From: an uncultured Prevotella sp.
Lineage (GTDB): Bacteria > Bacteroidota > Bacteroidia > Bacteroidales > Bacteroidaceae
Direction: 5' to 3'
Length of the DNA stretch: 12,655 bases
Assembly (NCBI GenBank): GCA_900554835.1
Contig: USJD01000100.1
Location: 1-12,655 of the forward strand
Below are positions 1 through 6,776 of the stretch, in pieces. The position numbers were made by a program, and so were the translations under genes. Under the pieces are notes generated by a model. It was not told the DNA's origin and searched no databases. It saw only the letters and a list, made by a program, of their open reading frames with translations. Positions within the stretch are counted from its first letter, which is position 1; every line of letters begins with the position of its first letter.

Positions 1-1572
1 ACCTCTACGGGCATTGATGCCATGTATGGCAAGTATATCCTCAACTTCGGTGGCGATGCCAAGCGCGACGAGGGTGTGAAACTCTTCGGCAACTACCAGT
101 GGGAAACCATGCCTAATGCTGAACTGGCTCAGGGACATAATTCAGCCATCGTAGACCATAAGGGACGAGCACTCATCGTTTACCATACTCGCTTCTTGAA
201 CAGAGTTGAGGAGCATGAGGTTCGTGTACATCAACTCTTCGTTAACCAGGACGGTTGGCTGGTTGCTGCTCCTTACGAGTTTAGCGGCGAGACTTATACT
301 GATAATGATATTGCTACCCAGCAGCTCTATGATGCAACAAAGGTAGAGGGTGATTATCAGATAATAGCTCATCCTTACCGTCAGAATACGGCAGCAATGG
401 ATTATGAGAAGCCTGTTACCATCCATCTCAATGCAGATGGTTCTATCTCAGGCGAGTATACCGGAAAATGGGAACTGGTGAGCGGTACAAGCTACATCAA
501 TCTTACCTTGAAGGGTGTTGCTACAGCCAATGCAGAGGTGAAGTTCAAGGGTGTGCTTACCGAGCAGACCATCGATTATACCAATATCAAAGCGCTCTGC
601 TTTACAGCCCTCAGTTCTTCTGATGGTTTGGCTACATCAGGTGGTGCCAGCTTGCAGACTCGCGGTTTGAGTATCTGGGGAAGCAAGGCTGATGCCAAGG
701 CGGCTATCAAATATACATTGGATAAGACCAGCGTTCCTTTCGCAGATGGCGCAACTTTGAATTCTATGCCAAAGCTCCCTACAGAGGTGCATCTCGGTGC
801 TACCATTTCATGGAAGTCAAGCAATCCTTCTATTCTGACCGATGAGGGCGTAGTAAAAGGCAAGGGTAAGGTAACCATGACCATGACTGTCAGCAAGGAC
901 GGTTATGAATATACTAAGGATTATACCCTGAACATCGATGCTGAGGCTGAGGAAACAACTCCGGTTTACTATCCTGTTTCTGCACAGAAGAATCTTACGA
1001 ATGCCTATGCTACCAACCTGAGTCAGGATTATACTGTGAAGGCTGGCAATAAGGCGCAGTTCAAGTTCTATAACTATACAGGAGGTGCAGAGGTTTACAA
1101 GAGTTGGGTATTGGGTGTTTCTAACGTTGCTCATGGCGCTACTGGCTATAAGGAGTATGTGATGTTGCGTAATGATAACTGGGAGAATATTGCCTGGGCC
1201 AACACCGGATGTGTCAACGATTACAATTGGGATACATTTGCGAAGGATATGAATGGCTCATTGGTAGATATGACCGTGGAATATGCTGCTACAGGTGCAT
1301 TCAAGATGACTGCTGTGATTACCACAACGGACAATAAGGTATATCATTATTCATATACAAAGACTATTACAGATAAGCCATCTAAGGTTAACGTATTCTT
1401 TACGGGTGAGAATTCCTACATCGACGGCTCAAGCCTTTCTACAGGCATTGCGAACCCAATCATCATCCAAAAGAAGAATGATGGCAAGTGGTACAACCTG
1501 GCTGGTCAGCAGGTGGACAAGAGCTACAAGGGTGTAGTGATTGTAAATGGAAGAAAGTTTGTGAACAAGTAA
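1..1572 (+). CDS. GH43 arabinanase-type glycoside hydrolase, multidomain, 5' end outside window
   Basis: The reading frame is open from base 1, so the ATG at 22 is internal and this is the C-terminal part of a larger secreted enzyme. Residues are numbered from that ATG. Residues 1-88 are the end of a GH43 five-bladed propeller: AQGHNSAIV (His codon 136-138) and LIVYHTRF are typical of endo-1,5-alpha-L-arabinanases, where this His helps hold the central metal cluster. The catalytic Asp and Glu residues would lie upstream. Residues about 108-219 look like the lipocalin-like GH43 C-terminal domain. Residues 229-306 look like a bacterial Ig-like domain (ISWKSSNPSI, GVVKGKGKVTMT). Residues 315-470 form an unassigned beta-rich, possibly carbohydrate-binding module. 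The tail WYNLAGQQVDKSYKGVVIV resembles the short conserved C-terminal tails common on secreted Prevotella proteins. Next gene follows after 33 bp, so an operon is likely. Arabinan as substrate is inferred from family; related GH43 members include other arabinan-active enzymes. Confidence 0.85.
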   Translation, partial: TSTGIDAMYGKYILNFGGDAKRDEGVKLFGNYQWETMPNAELAQGHNSAIVDHKGRALIVYHTRFLNRVEEHEVRVHQLFVNQDGWLVAAPYEFSGETYTDNDIATQQLYDATKVEGDYQIIAHPYRQNTAAMDYEKPVTIHLNADGSISGEYTGKWELVSGTSYINLTLKGVATANAEVKFKGVLTEQTIDYTNIKALCFTALSSSDGLATSGGASLQTRGLSIWGSKADAKAAIKYTLDKTSVPFADGATLNSMPKLPTEVHLGATISWKSSNPSILTDEGVVKGKGKVTMTMTVSKDGYEYTKDYTLNIDAEAEETTPVYYPVSAQKNLTNAYATNLSQDYTVKAGNKAQFKFYNYTGGAEVYKSWVLGVSNVAHGATGYKEYVMLRNDNWENIAWANTGCVNDYNWDTFAKDMNGSLVDMTVEYAATGAFKMTAVITTTDNKVYHYSYTKTITDKPSKVNVFFTGENSYIDGSSLSTGIANPIIIQKKNDGKWYNLAGQQVDKSYKGVVIVNGRKFVNK

Positions 1573-1605
1573 TTCTCTTATATATATATAATAAGGTGTA
1601 ATTAT

Positions 1606-2649
1606 ATGAAGATTTCTAAAATACTATTGGGAGCAGCAATCATCATTGCTGCTCCTGTTGTAAAAGGAGGTTGCCAGGTGATGGCACAGAATGCGCCGCA
1701 GGAACCGATCGTGGTAGATACTCCTTTTGTTCACGACCCTGTGGTGGCGTATGAGAATGGCAAGTACTATCTCTACTGCACAGGTCATGGCATCACGCAG
1801 ATGACTTCCACCGACCGCAAGCATTGGACCATTGTTCCTCAGGGTGTGCTGAAGAACAGCGAGATTCCAGCATGGACGCATGATAGTGTGCCTGGTTTTA
1901 CCACGCATATCTGGGCTCCGGATGTTATCCGTTTCAAGAACAAGTGGTATCTGGCTTATTCCTGTTCTACCTTTGGCAAGAACACTTCTGCCATCGGCTT
2001 GTTGAGCAATACCTTCTTATCTGATAAGAATGGATGGAAGGATGAGGGCTGCCTCGTTGCCTCTAAGGGTGATAGAGATAATTGGAATGCCATCGATCCG
2101 AACTTCATCATAGATGAGAAGGGAACCCCTTGGCTTACTTGGGGCTCTTTCTGGGATGGCATCCAGATGATTAAGTTGGATAAGAAGACGATGCATGTGA
2201 AGAAGGGCGCCAAGCCTCAGACCATCGCCCGTCGTCATGCCGTAGGCGATGCATCAGCAGAACCGAATCCTACTTCTAAGTTTGCCGGCACCAATGCCAT
2301 CGAGGCTCCTTTCATCATGAAGCATGGTGGTTATTACTATCTCTTCGTGAGCTGGGATTACTGCTGTCGTGGCATCAAGAGCAACTATCGTGTAGCCGTG
2401 GGCAGAAGCAAGAAGGTGGCTGGTCCTTATTTGGATAAGGCTGGCAAGGATATGCGCAATGGCGGAGGTACGCTGATTCTTGAAGGTGATAAGAAGGAAT
2501 ATGAGGCGATGGGCCATTGTTCAGCCTACTCCTTCCCCGATGGCGATTACTTCTTCTGTCATGGTTATAGTGTAGCCAAGAATGGTGCCAGCATCCTGGT
2601 TCAGAAGAGAATCAATTGGACGGAAGATGGGTGGTTGACGTTGGAATAA
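1606..2649 (+). CDS. Secreted GH43 enzyme, probable arabinan endo-1,5-alpha-L-arabinosidase
   Basis: Complete 347-residue, single-domain GH43 enzyme, a usual length for secreted endo-arabinanases. The N-terminus has a signal peptide: basic MKISK, hydrophobic stretch to about residue 19, probable cleavage near VMA-QN (residues 25-28). A Cys at 23 sits in KGGC, a poor lipobox, so a lipoprotein is less likely. All three catalytic positions are visible: general base D44 in FVHDPVV, pKa-modulating D164 in NAIDPNF, and general acid E233 in AIEAPFI. The metal-site His is H304 in MGHCS. IWAPDV (102-107), LTWGSFWDGIQM and YYYLFVSWD are also typical. It probably cleaves alpha-1,5-arabinan in the periplasm or outside the cell. 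It lies 33 bp behind the other GH43 gene with no promoter in the gap, so both should share a transcript. An AATAAGGTG stretch upstream of the ATG is the only candidate ribosome site. Exact linkage specificity cannot be read from sequence. Confidence 0.9.
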   Translation: MKISKILLGAAIIIAAPVVKGGCQVMAQNAPQEPIVVDTPFVHDPVVAYENGKYYLYCTGHGITQMTSTDRKHWTIVPQGVLKNSEIPAWTHDSVPGFTTHIWAPDVIRFKNKWYLAYSCSTFGKNTSAIGLLSNTFLSDKNGWKDEGCLVASKGDRDNWNAIDPNFIIDEKGTPWLTWGSFWDGIQMIKLDKKTMHVKKGAKPQTIARRHAVGDASAEPNPTSKFAGTNAIEAPFIMKHGGYYYLFVSWDYCCRGIKSNYRVAVGRSKKVAGPYLDKAGKDMRNGGGTLILEGDKKEYEAMGHCSAYSFPDGDYFFCHGYSVAKNGASILVQKRINWTEDGWLTLE

Positions 2650-2679
2650 GATATATTAGCTAAGTGTTAAGACTAAGTT

Positions 2680-2745
2680 AAAATAGCGTTTATTCCGCTA
2701 CGAACGACAAAAAATACAGTTTCGTAGCGAAATAAACGCTATTTT
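2680..2745. terminator. Long bidirectional hairpin terminator
   Basis: Two 26-nt arms at 2680-2705 and 2720-2745 pair with two mismatches around a 14-nt A-rich loop. A run of A opens the left arm and a run of T closes the right arm, so transcripts from either strand would end in a U tract. It lies 31 bp after the GH43 stop codon and just past the end of the - strand Abi remnant, so it can serve both. The stem is longer than needed for a terminator, which leaves a small repeat element as an alternative. Confidence 0.75.
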
Positions 2746-2767
2746 TTCGCTATTTCCGAATACCCGC

Positions 2768-2912
2768 CTACTGTCTCCATAAAGGTTCGTTTTCCCAACC
2801 TTGAGGAAATCCCATGGCATTCTTGGCTACTTCTGGATACCGTGACAGTAAGTCCTTGAAAACGCCTTCTTTTTTCTTCTATAGGCATCACGGTCTCCTT
2901 AGCTCTTATTTT
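2768..2912 (-). pseudogene. C-terminal remnant of an Abi_2-type abortive infection protein
   Basis: On the - strand, ending at the stop 2770-2768, the frame reads KDLLSRYPEVAKNAMGFPQG and then WENEPLWRQ. The RYP...MGFP..W...PLW pattern is the conserved C-terminal end of the Abi_2 family (Pfam PF07751, AbiD/AbiF-like phage exclusion proteins). A stop codon lies just upstream in that frame. One frame over, the sequence upstream reads ETVMPIEEKRRRF, which would join naturally to the conserved part if one base were added or lost in the A/T-rich stretch near 2860. Both frames close by about 2913, so some 250 or more residues of the normal protein are missing. I read it as a truncated and frameshifted gene with no activity. 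The family call rests on a motif of about 30 residues. An out-of-frame ORF of about 48 codons from an ATG at 2888 is not preferred. Confidence 0.6.
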
Positions 2913-2985
2913 TCAAAATTGTTTTGATTGGTGATATTTTGAGAAAATATTCTTGTTTAAATAGAGGAGTTTCGGATAAAAATAG

Positions 2986-2993
2986 TATCTTTG
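2986..2993 (+). promoter_or_regulatory. Bacteroidetes -7 promoter element of the truncated ATPase locus
   Basis: TATCTTTG fits the Bacteroidetes TAnnTTTG -7 element and is followed by CA as is usual. No convincing TTTG lies 19-21 bp upstream. It is 13 bp before the first 33-bp repeat unit, so the repeats would form the 5' untranslated leader. Confidence 0.55.
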
Positions 2994-3005
2994 CAGCGGT
3001 TAGAA

Positions 3006-3137
3006 GTTGGAAAAGTGGCAGAAAAGACCCTTAAAAGGGTTGGAAAAGCTCCGTTTTTTACTCTAAAATAGGTTGGAAAAGTTCCGTAAGACCTATAAAA
3101 TATACTTGAAAAAAGTAATATAGATATGCTTAATAGA
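3006..3137 (+). repeat. Four phased 33-bp repeat units leading into the truncated ATPase gene
   Basis: Units begin at 3006, 3039, 3072 and 3105, each exactly 33 bp. The first three open with GTTGGAAAAG, the fourth with the weaker CTTGAAAAAAG. Units 2 and 3 also share TCCGT after the core, and units 1-3 carry TAAAA near the end of the unit. The fourth unit contains the start codon (3126). The array starts 13 bp after a -7 element, so it should be transcribed as leader RNA. Unit sequences have drifted while spacing has not. The same design stands in front of the intact ATPase gene at 7580. Confidence 0.8.
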
Positions 3138-3302
3138 AAGATATACAGTTATTTACGAGATTTCTTCGAAACAGAGAAAAAAACTCTTCTTGTTTCTGGC
3201 GCTCGTCAGGTTGGTAAGACTTTCGCAATCCGAAAAGTTGGAGCGGAATGCTTTGCGGATGTAGTGGAGTTCAATTTCTCTATTACCCTATCTATATGTT
3301 AA
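3126..3302 (+). pseudogene. Truncated AAA_14-type ATPase, N-terminal 58 codons only
   Basis: The frame starts MLNRKIYSYLRDFF and contains the Walker A motif GARQVGKT (residues 25-32), then VVEFNF, and ends with the unrelated tail SITLSIC before a TAA. It aligns with the first 52 or so residues of the intact AAA_14/DUF4143 protein encoded at 7580: the start, the P-loop spacing and the VE(F/I)NF strand all agree. Everything after that, including Walker B and the DUF4143 region, is missing, compared with a normal length of about 400-440 residues. I therefore call it a deletion remnant rather than a small gene, although promoter, leader, start codon and a downstream terminator-like hairpin all remain. 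A functional 58-residue P-loop peptide is possible but unsupported. Confidence 0.75.
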
Positions 3303-3331
3303 TGTATCTTCAACCCGAAATGATAAAGAAA

Positions 3332-3375
3332 CCTATATTCAGATTTGAGCCAATATAGGCTTTTATTATTTTTTT
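3332..3375 (+). terminator. Hairpin terminator after the truncated ATPase
   Basis: CCTATATT (3332-3339) and AATATAGG (3352-3359) form a perfect 8-bp stem with a 12-nt loop, followed by a T-rich run to 3375. It lies 30 bp after the stop codon of the truncated ATPase, on the right side to end that transcript. The stem is A/T-rich, hence moderate confidence. Confidence 0.5.
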
Positions 3376-3384
3376 GCCAATAGA

Positions 3385-3425
3385 TAAAAAACGAGGCGGC
3401 AAACTGCATCACGCAGGTTGCCGCC
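3385..3425 (-). terminator. Rho-independent terminator of the GH51 gene
   Basis: A 13-bp G/C-rich stem with one mismatch (arms 3395-3407 and 3413-3425, loop 5 nt) is followed on the - strand by a T-rich run at 3392-3385. It lies about 90 bp past the GH51 stop codon at 3514 and reads in the right direction to end that transcript. Confidence 0.8.
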
Positions 3426-3513
3426 CAAATTGTTTCTAACTAACTAATTTTAAAATTATCAACTATTTTCTACATGTAAATTTAAACTTAAACTAAAATT
3501 CAATATCTTACTT

Positions 3514-5952
3514 TTATTTCAAACGGATGATATTCAGCGAGTTAGATGGAATCTCTACCGTAGCACCGTTCTTCTCTGTAGTTACGTAGTTTTCTACAGG
3601 ATAGATGTTGGTAGGATTGTCGATGGTGTTCTCCTCCAGACCGTTCTTGGCTGAAAGACGGATGAGCTTGCCATTCTTGATTTCCTTGCCCTGAAGATTG
3701 ATCTTCGCTGTGGTGTGCTCGGTGCTGGTGTTGGCAATCTTCAGGATTACCTCGCCCGTCTGCTCATCGAGTGTTGCTGTAGAGAAGATGCCAGGAAGGG
3801 TATTTGCCTTCAACTTGGTAGAGAATACTTCCTTGCCATCCAACTTGGCGAAGATGCTGTCGCCTACTACTTTCAGCTCGATGTCATACCACTTGCCAGT
3901 TTCAATTTTGCCTGGGCAGGTAGCAATCTGACTCTTGGCACCATTCACGATAGACTCCACGCCGTGCTGGGTATTGTTCCAGCCGCCAAGGTTCAACCAG
4001 CAGTAGTTGTTCTTATCCACGTAGTTGAAGATGATGAGGAAACCCTCGTTTCCGGCATCCTTTTTCGCGCGTACCTTATATATATAACCATTGCTGGTAA
4101 TCTCGCCTGGGTTCAGACGGATGCAGCTCTCTTCGTTGCTGGTTTGCTTGATGATGCTGCCTTCTGTCTTCCACTGACCGCGGATATCGGTAGGCAATTC
4201 CTGAAGCGTCATTGGCAGTGCCTTTCCGTTCTCATCGCTGTAGCCCTTGTCTTCGAAAGAAACCTGAGTACCCCATGTTCCCATACCCACACGGCAGATG
4301 GCTGGCTTCACCTGAGTCTGGTCATACTTGTATGGATTCTCCTGGTTCACCTTCAGTACACGGGTACCGATATTGTTGGCCATCACGTTCTGAACGTAGT
4401 AGGATGGAGTTCCGAATACCTTATCTGATGTATATTGAATCATGTCTGGTGCCCACATACGGTTGTTGAGGTTGGCAAAGATTGGAGCGTAGGATGCCAT
4501 GGTCACAATATCAGAGTTGTTCTCGATGCCCATCATATAGACAGCCTCACCGAGAGCTGCATCGAGCGAACCCATATTGCCGAAGCCCTGTGTTACGGCA
4601 TATTCGCCTACATAAATCTCGCTGCCCTTGCGGTTGTAGTTGTCATACTTGTTGAAGTTCTCGGCAAACCAGGCTGGGTTTCTGTAGTAGTGCTCGTCGA
4701 GGAGTTCTACGCTCTCATCGCTGTGCCACTTAGGATTGTCATCGCCCCAAGCCACCACGTTGCCGATGAGGTGCATCTTAGGATATTTTGCCAATACGGC
4801 ATCCTTGAACTTCTTGAAGCGCTCGTAGTAATGGTCGCTCTGAGCCGCAGGATCCGGCTGGTTGTTCTCATTACCAATCTCCAGATACTCGATATTGTAT
4901 GGTTCTGGATGACCATTCTTGGCACGGAGCGCACCATATTTAGAGGTAACAGGACCATTGGCATACTCCAGGGCATTCATGCACTCGTCAATCCAAGGCT
5001 GGATGCTATCCACAGGAGTCATGCCGCCGTGCCACAAACCAACATTCACAACATAGAGAGGCTTGGCGTTCAAATCTTCGGCAAGCTGAAGATACTCGTC
5101 GAAGCCCATACCGTCGCTGGTACGGTAGCGCCAGTTTACGTTCTTATGACCTGGACGTTCCTCGATAGGACCGATGGTCTTCTCCCAGTGGAATGCATTC
5201 TCTGGAGATTCCTGTCCCTCTACGTAGCAACCGCCAGGGAAACGTACGAACTTAGGATGGATATTATAGAGAAGCTGCGCCAAGTCTGGACGCAAGCCAT
5301 TTTCGCGATTCTTGAAAGTAGGAGGGAAGAGGCTTACCACATCGAGAACGATGGTACCCTTGCCATCGGCTACGAGTTCGAACTGAGCCTTTGCATCGTT
5401 TCCGTTGGCAGTCAACTCAGCCGTATATTTTGTCCACTTCTTGCCAACCTTGGCATTGAGTGCGGTTTCTGCATACACCTTATCGCCCTTGGCGTTGGTG
5501 AGGCGAGCCTTCAATCCGCCTTTATAGTTACCTTTTGCCCAGAAAGAGAGCTTGTAGGTTCTGCCTTGAACAGCATTGATGCCCCAGAAACCTTCGTTGA
5601 TGATAGAAGCAGTGGCAGCAGGTTTGGCAGCGATGGTCAATTGGAGCGCCTTGCCCTGTGCCTTGTTGAGCAAACCCTTATTGATGAGTTGTGCATTGAT
5701 CTTAGCACCTTCCTGAGCTGCAGTTTTCCAAGTAGGAATATCCTTTTCCGAATCCTCGAATGATCGGTTGCTGATGAGTTCGGCATAGAGACCACCGTCA
5801 GCAGCATGGTTGATGTCCTCGAAGAAGATACCATATAAATTAGGTGAAACCTTGATGCCTGGATTAGAGGCATCCACATTGATGGTAACTTGGGCATTGG
5901 CAGCCATGGTTGAGGCGAGCAATGCAGAAAGTAAAATCTGTTTCTTGTTCAT
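3514..5952 (-). CDS. Secreted GH51 alpha-L-arabinofuranosidase
   Basis: Complete 812-residue protein that removes alpha-L-arabinofuranosyl units from arabinan, arabinoxylan or their oligosaccharides. Signal peptide MNKKQILLSALLASTMAANA, cleavage ANA-QV near residue 20. The start of the GH51 fold (VSPNLYGIFFEDINHAADGG, 35-54) is followed by an inserted CBM4/9-like jelly-roll (about 65-210), then the barrel. Acid/base is E362 in EIGNEN and nucleophile is E450 in YVGEYAV; FVRFPGGCY (235-243) and NVGLWHGG are other family signatures. The C-terminal beta domain starts near 535 but holds an extra beta-rich segment at about 590-715 (IFNYVDKNNYCWLNLGGW) resembling a concanavalin-type sandwich, and ends with SLNIIRLK. 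It has its own -7 promoter element and terminator and converges on the two GH43 genes, consistent with one arabinan-use locus. No missing catalytic residue or frameshift is seen. Confidence 0.95.
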   Translation of the reverse strand: MNKKQILLSALLASTMAANAQVTINVDASNPGIKVSPNLYGIFFEDINHAADGGLYAELISNRSFEDSEKDIPTWKTAAQEGAKINAQLINKGLLNKAQGKALQLTIAAKPAATASIINEGFWGINAVQGRTYKLSFWAKGNYKGGLKARLTNAKGDKVYAETALNAKVGKKWTKYTAELTANGNDAKAQFELVADGKGTIVLDVVSLFPPTFKNRENGLRPDLAQLLYNIHPKFVRFPGGCYVEGQESPENAFHWEKTIGPIEERPGHKNVNWRYRTSDGMGFDEYLQLAEDLNAKPLYVVNVGLWHGGMTPVDSIQPWIDECMNALEYANGPVTSKYGALRAKNGHPEPYNIEYLEIGNENNQPDPAAQSDHYYERFKKFKDAVLAKYPKMHLIGNVVAWGDDNPKWHSDESVELLDEHYYRNPAWFAENFNKYDNYNRKGSEIYVGEYAVTQGFGNMGSLDAALGEAVYMMGIENNSDIVTMASYAPIFANLNNRMWAPDMIQYTSDKVFGTPSYYVQNVMANNIGTRVLKVNQENPYKYDQTQVKPAICRVGMGTWGTQVSFEDKGYSDENGKALPMTLQELPTDIRGQWKTEGSIIKQTSNEESCIRLNPGEITSNGYIYKVRAKKDAGNEGFLIIFNYVDKNNYCWLNLGGWNNTQHGVESIVNGAKSQIATCPGKIETGKWYDIELKVVGDSIFAKLDGKEVFSTKLKANTLPGIFSTATLDEQTGEVILKIANTSTEHTTAKINLQGKEIKNGKLIRLSAKNGLEENTIDNPTNIYPVENYVTTEKNGATVEIPSNSLNIIRLK

Positions 5953-5998
5953 TGTTTATTCTTAGGCTTTTTATTTCCGTTTTATTTAATTACAATTG

Positions 5999-6006
5999 CA
6001 AAATTA
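5999..6006 (-). promoter_or_regulatory. Bacteroidetes -7 element of the GH51 gene
   Basis: On the - strand the bases read TAATTTTG, matching TAnnTTTG, followed by CA. It lies 46 bp before the GH51 ATG. No TTTG at the usual 19-21 bp distance was found, so an activator may be needed, which would suit a sugar-induced gene. Confidence 0.55.
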
Positions 6007-6052
6007 CGAAGAAACAGCAAAAATGGGGTGGACAAAAAGTGAAATATAGTGT

Positions 6053-6086
6053 AAAAGGTGGATTTTTAGCTGAAAATCCACCTTTT
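6053..6086. terminator. Perfect 14-bp hairpin, terminator-like on both strands
   Basis: AAAAGGTGGATTTT (6053-6066) and its exact reverse complement (6073-6086) flank a 6-nt loop; the arms end in T on each strand. It lies between the GH51 promoter and the repeat-rich region. On the - strand it could stop read-through from the chrA-like gene 690 bp away before it reaches GH51. No nearer gene that needs it is visible. Confidence 0.6.
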
Positions 6087-6287
6087 TATGGGATCATTAA
6101 AGACTAAAATTTCAAATAATCTTGTAAAAAACAAAAGAAAATAGCGACAAAAAAGCTTATTTCCTAAGTACAAAAGACTTGTTTGCGACTCGTATCTCTG
6201 AAAGATAGGAATCTGTGTTTCGGGTTTACGGGTGGTGTCTTACTTGTATCCCCCCTTGTGTTTTTCGGGGGCTCAAAAGTGCTCTTA

Positions 6288-6342
6288 CCCGAGCGCAATA
6301 TTGCCTTTACCTTGGCACAATAGTGCCCTTCCTTAGGCACTT
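6288..6342. repeat. Cluster of short palindromes
   Basis: GCAATATTGC at 6295-6304 is a perfect palindrome. GGCACAATAGTGCC at 6314-6327 has 5-bp arms, and its right arm can instead pair with GGCAC at 6336-6340, giving two exclusive hairpins. CTTTACCTT and CTTCCTTA between them look like diverged copies of a linker, so the stretch may be a short tandem repeat of palindromes. Function unknown. Confidence 0.5.
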
Positions 6343-6397
6343 TACAAACTTGGTGAGACAAGAATATCTGCTTGGTATTCTGTTCGCTTGCGATTTT

Positions 6398-6708
6398 ACC
6401 CTTCACCCTTCATCTTTTCGTCTGGAATGCCGATAAACACAGGGGTTTTGAGGATGAAGGGTAAAAGTCAACCCTTCATCCCCCTTCATTACCCTTCATC
6501 TTTTTCTTGATTTTGCCCCTCTTATGAGTCCATCCAGTCGTCTATTAAGACTATAGCTTGCCTTCATAGACGGCTGCCCTTAGGCTTCATAGCCGATTCT
6601 TCTTGAGCTGAAGGACGATGAAGGCCGATGAAGGGTGCTTTTTAGTTGTTTTGTTTGTAATTATCTGTATATCAGATAATTATGTTGGCAGAATGAAGGG
6701 TGAAGGGT
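6398..6708. repeat. 311-bp element with 16-bp perfect terminal inverted repeats
   Basis: ACCCTTCACCCTTCAT (6398-6413) recurs as its exact reverse complement at 6693-6708. Inside, the same word recurs as GATGAAGGGT (6453-6462, 6627-6636), ACCCTTCATC (6471-6480, 6491-6500) and partial copies near 6482-6489 and 6617-6624. GGATGAAGGGT and ACCCTTCATCC at 6452-6481 make a perfect 11-bp hairpin. Copies in the left part mostly face one way and those in the right part all face the other. This could be a MITE-like element, or a cluster of sites for one DNA-binding protein left by a lost mobile element. No clear target-site duplication is visible. Confidence 0.55.
6658..6682. other. 10-bp inverted repeat, possible operator
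   Basis: TAATTATCTG and CAGATAATTA are perfect reverse complements separated by 5 bp. The A/T-rich, short-spaced form suits a dimeric DNA-binding protein better than a terminator, since no T run follows. It lies inside the inverted-repeat element and is not next to a recognised promoter. Confidence 0.4.
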
Positions 6709-6776
6709 TTTCTCCGTTTCGCTTTTAAATTTTCGACTTTTATTTATTACTGCCAAATAAAATAGGAAGATTTTGT

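Larger units (their letters stand above)
6088..6776. other. Gene-free, structure-rich intergenic region
   Basis: No convincing coding sequence was found on either strand. Short frames exist (80 codons - strand 6406-6164, 73 codons + strand 6215-6436), but they overlap palindromes, lack good start signals and match nothing I know. The stretch holds a C5/G5 hairpin (6251-6270), clustered palindromes (6288-6342), an inverted-repeat element (6398-6708), and an A/T-only 8-bp stem at 6738-6762 that could weakly terminate the chrA-like gene ending at 6777. It is probably a landing site for small mobile or repeat DNA. Confidence 0.55.

Noticed and set aside
22..24. ATG at 22 as the start of the first GH43 gene
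   Set aside because: The frame is open to base 1 and the protein would begin in the last blade of the catalytic domain, so the true start is upstream of the window.
3302..3358. 18-codon frame after the truncated ATPase as a possible gene end
   Set aside because: It does not resemble the C-terminus of the intact ATPase and overlaps the terminator stem.
4435..5763. Long + strand open frame (442 codons) opposite GH51
   Set aside because: It is antisense to a clearly coding GH51 gene with both catalytic Glu motifs; its composition is that of a shadow frame and it has no recognisable motif.
6180..6260. Possible tRNA or small structured RNA
   Set aside because: Only short 5-bp stems are present and no cloverleaf or T-loop sequence can be drawn.
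6164..6436. Small proteins of 80 codons (- strand) and 73 codons (+ strand)
   Set aside because: They overlap each other and a palindrome cluster, and show no family motif or initiation signals; listed as part of the gene-free region.
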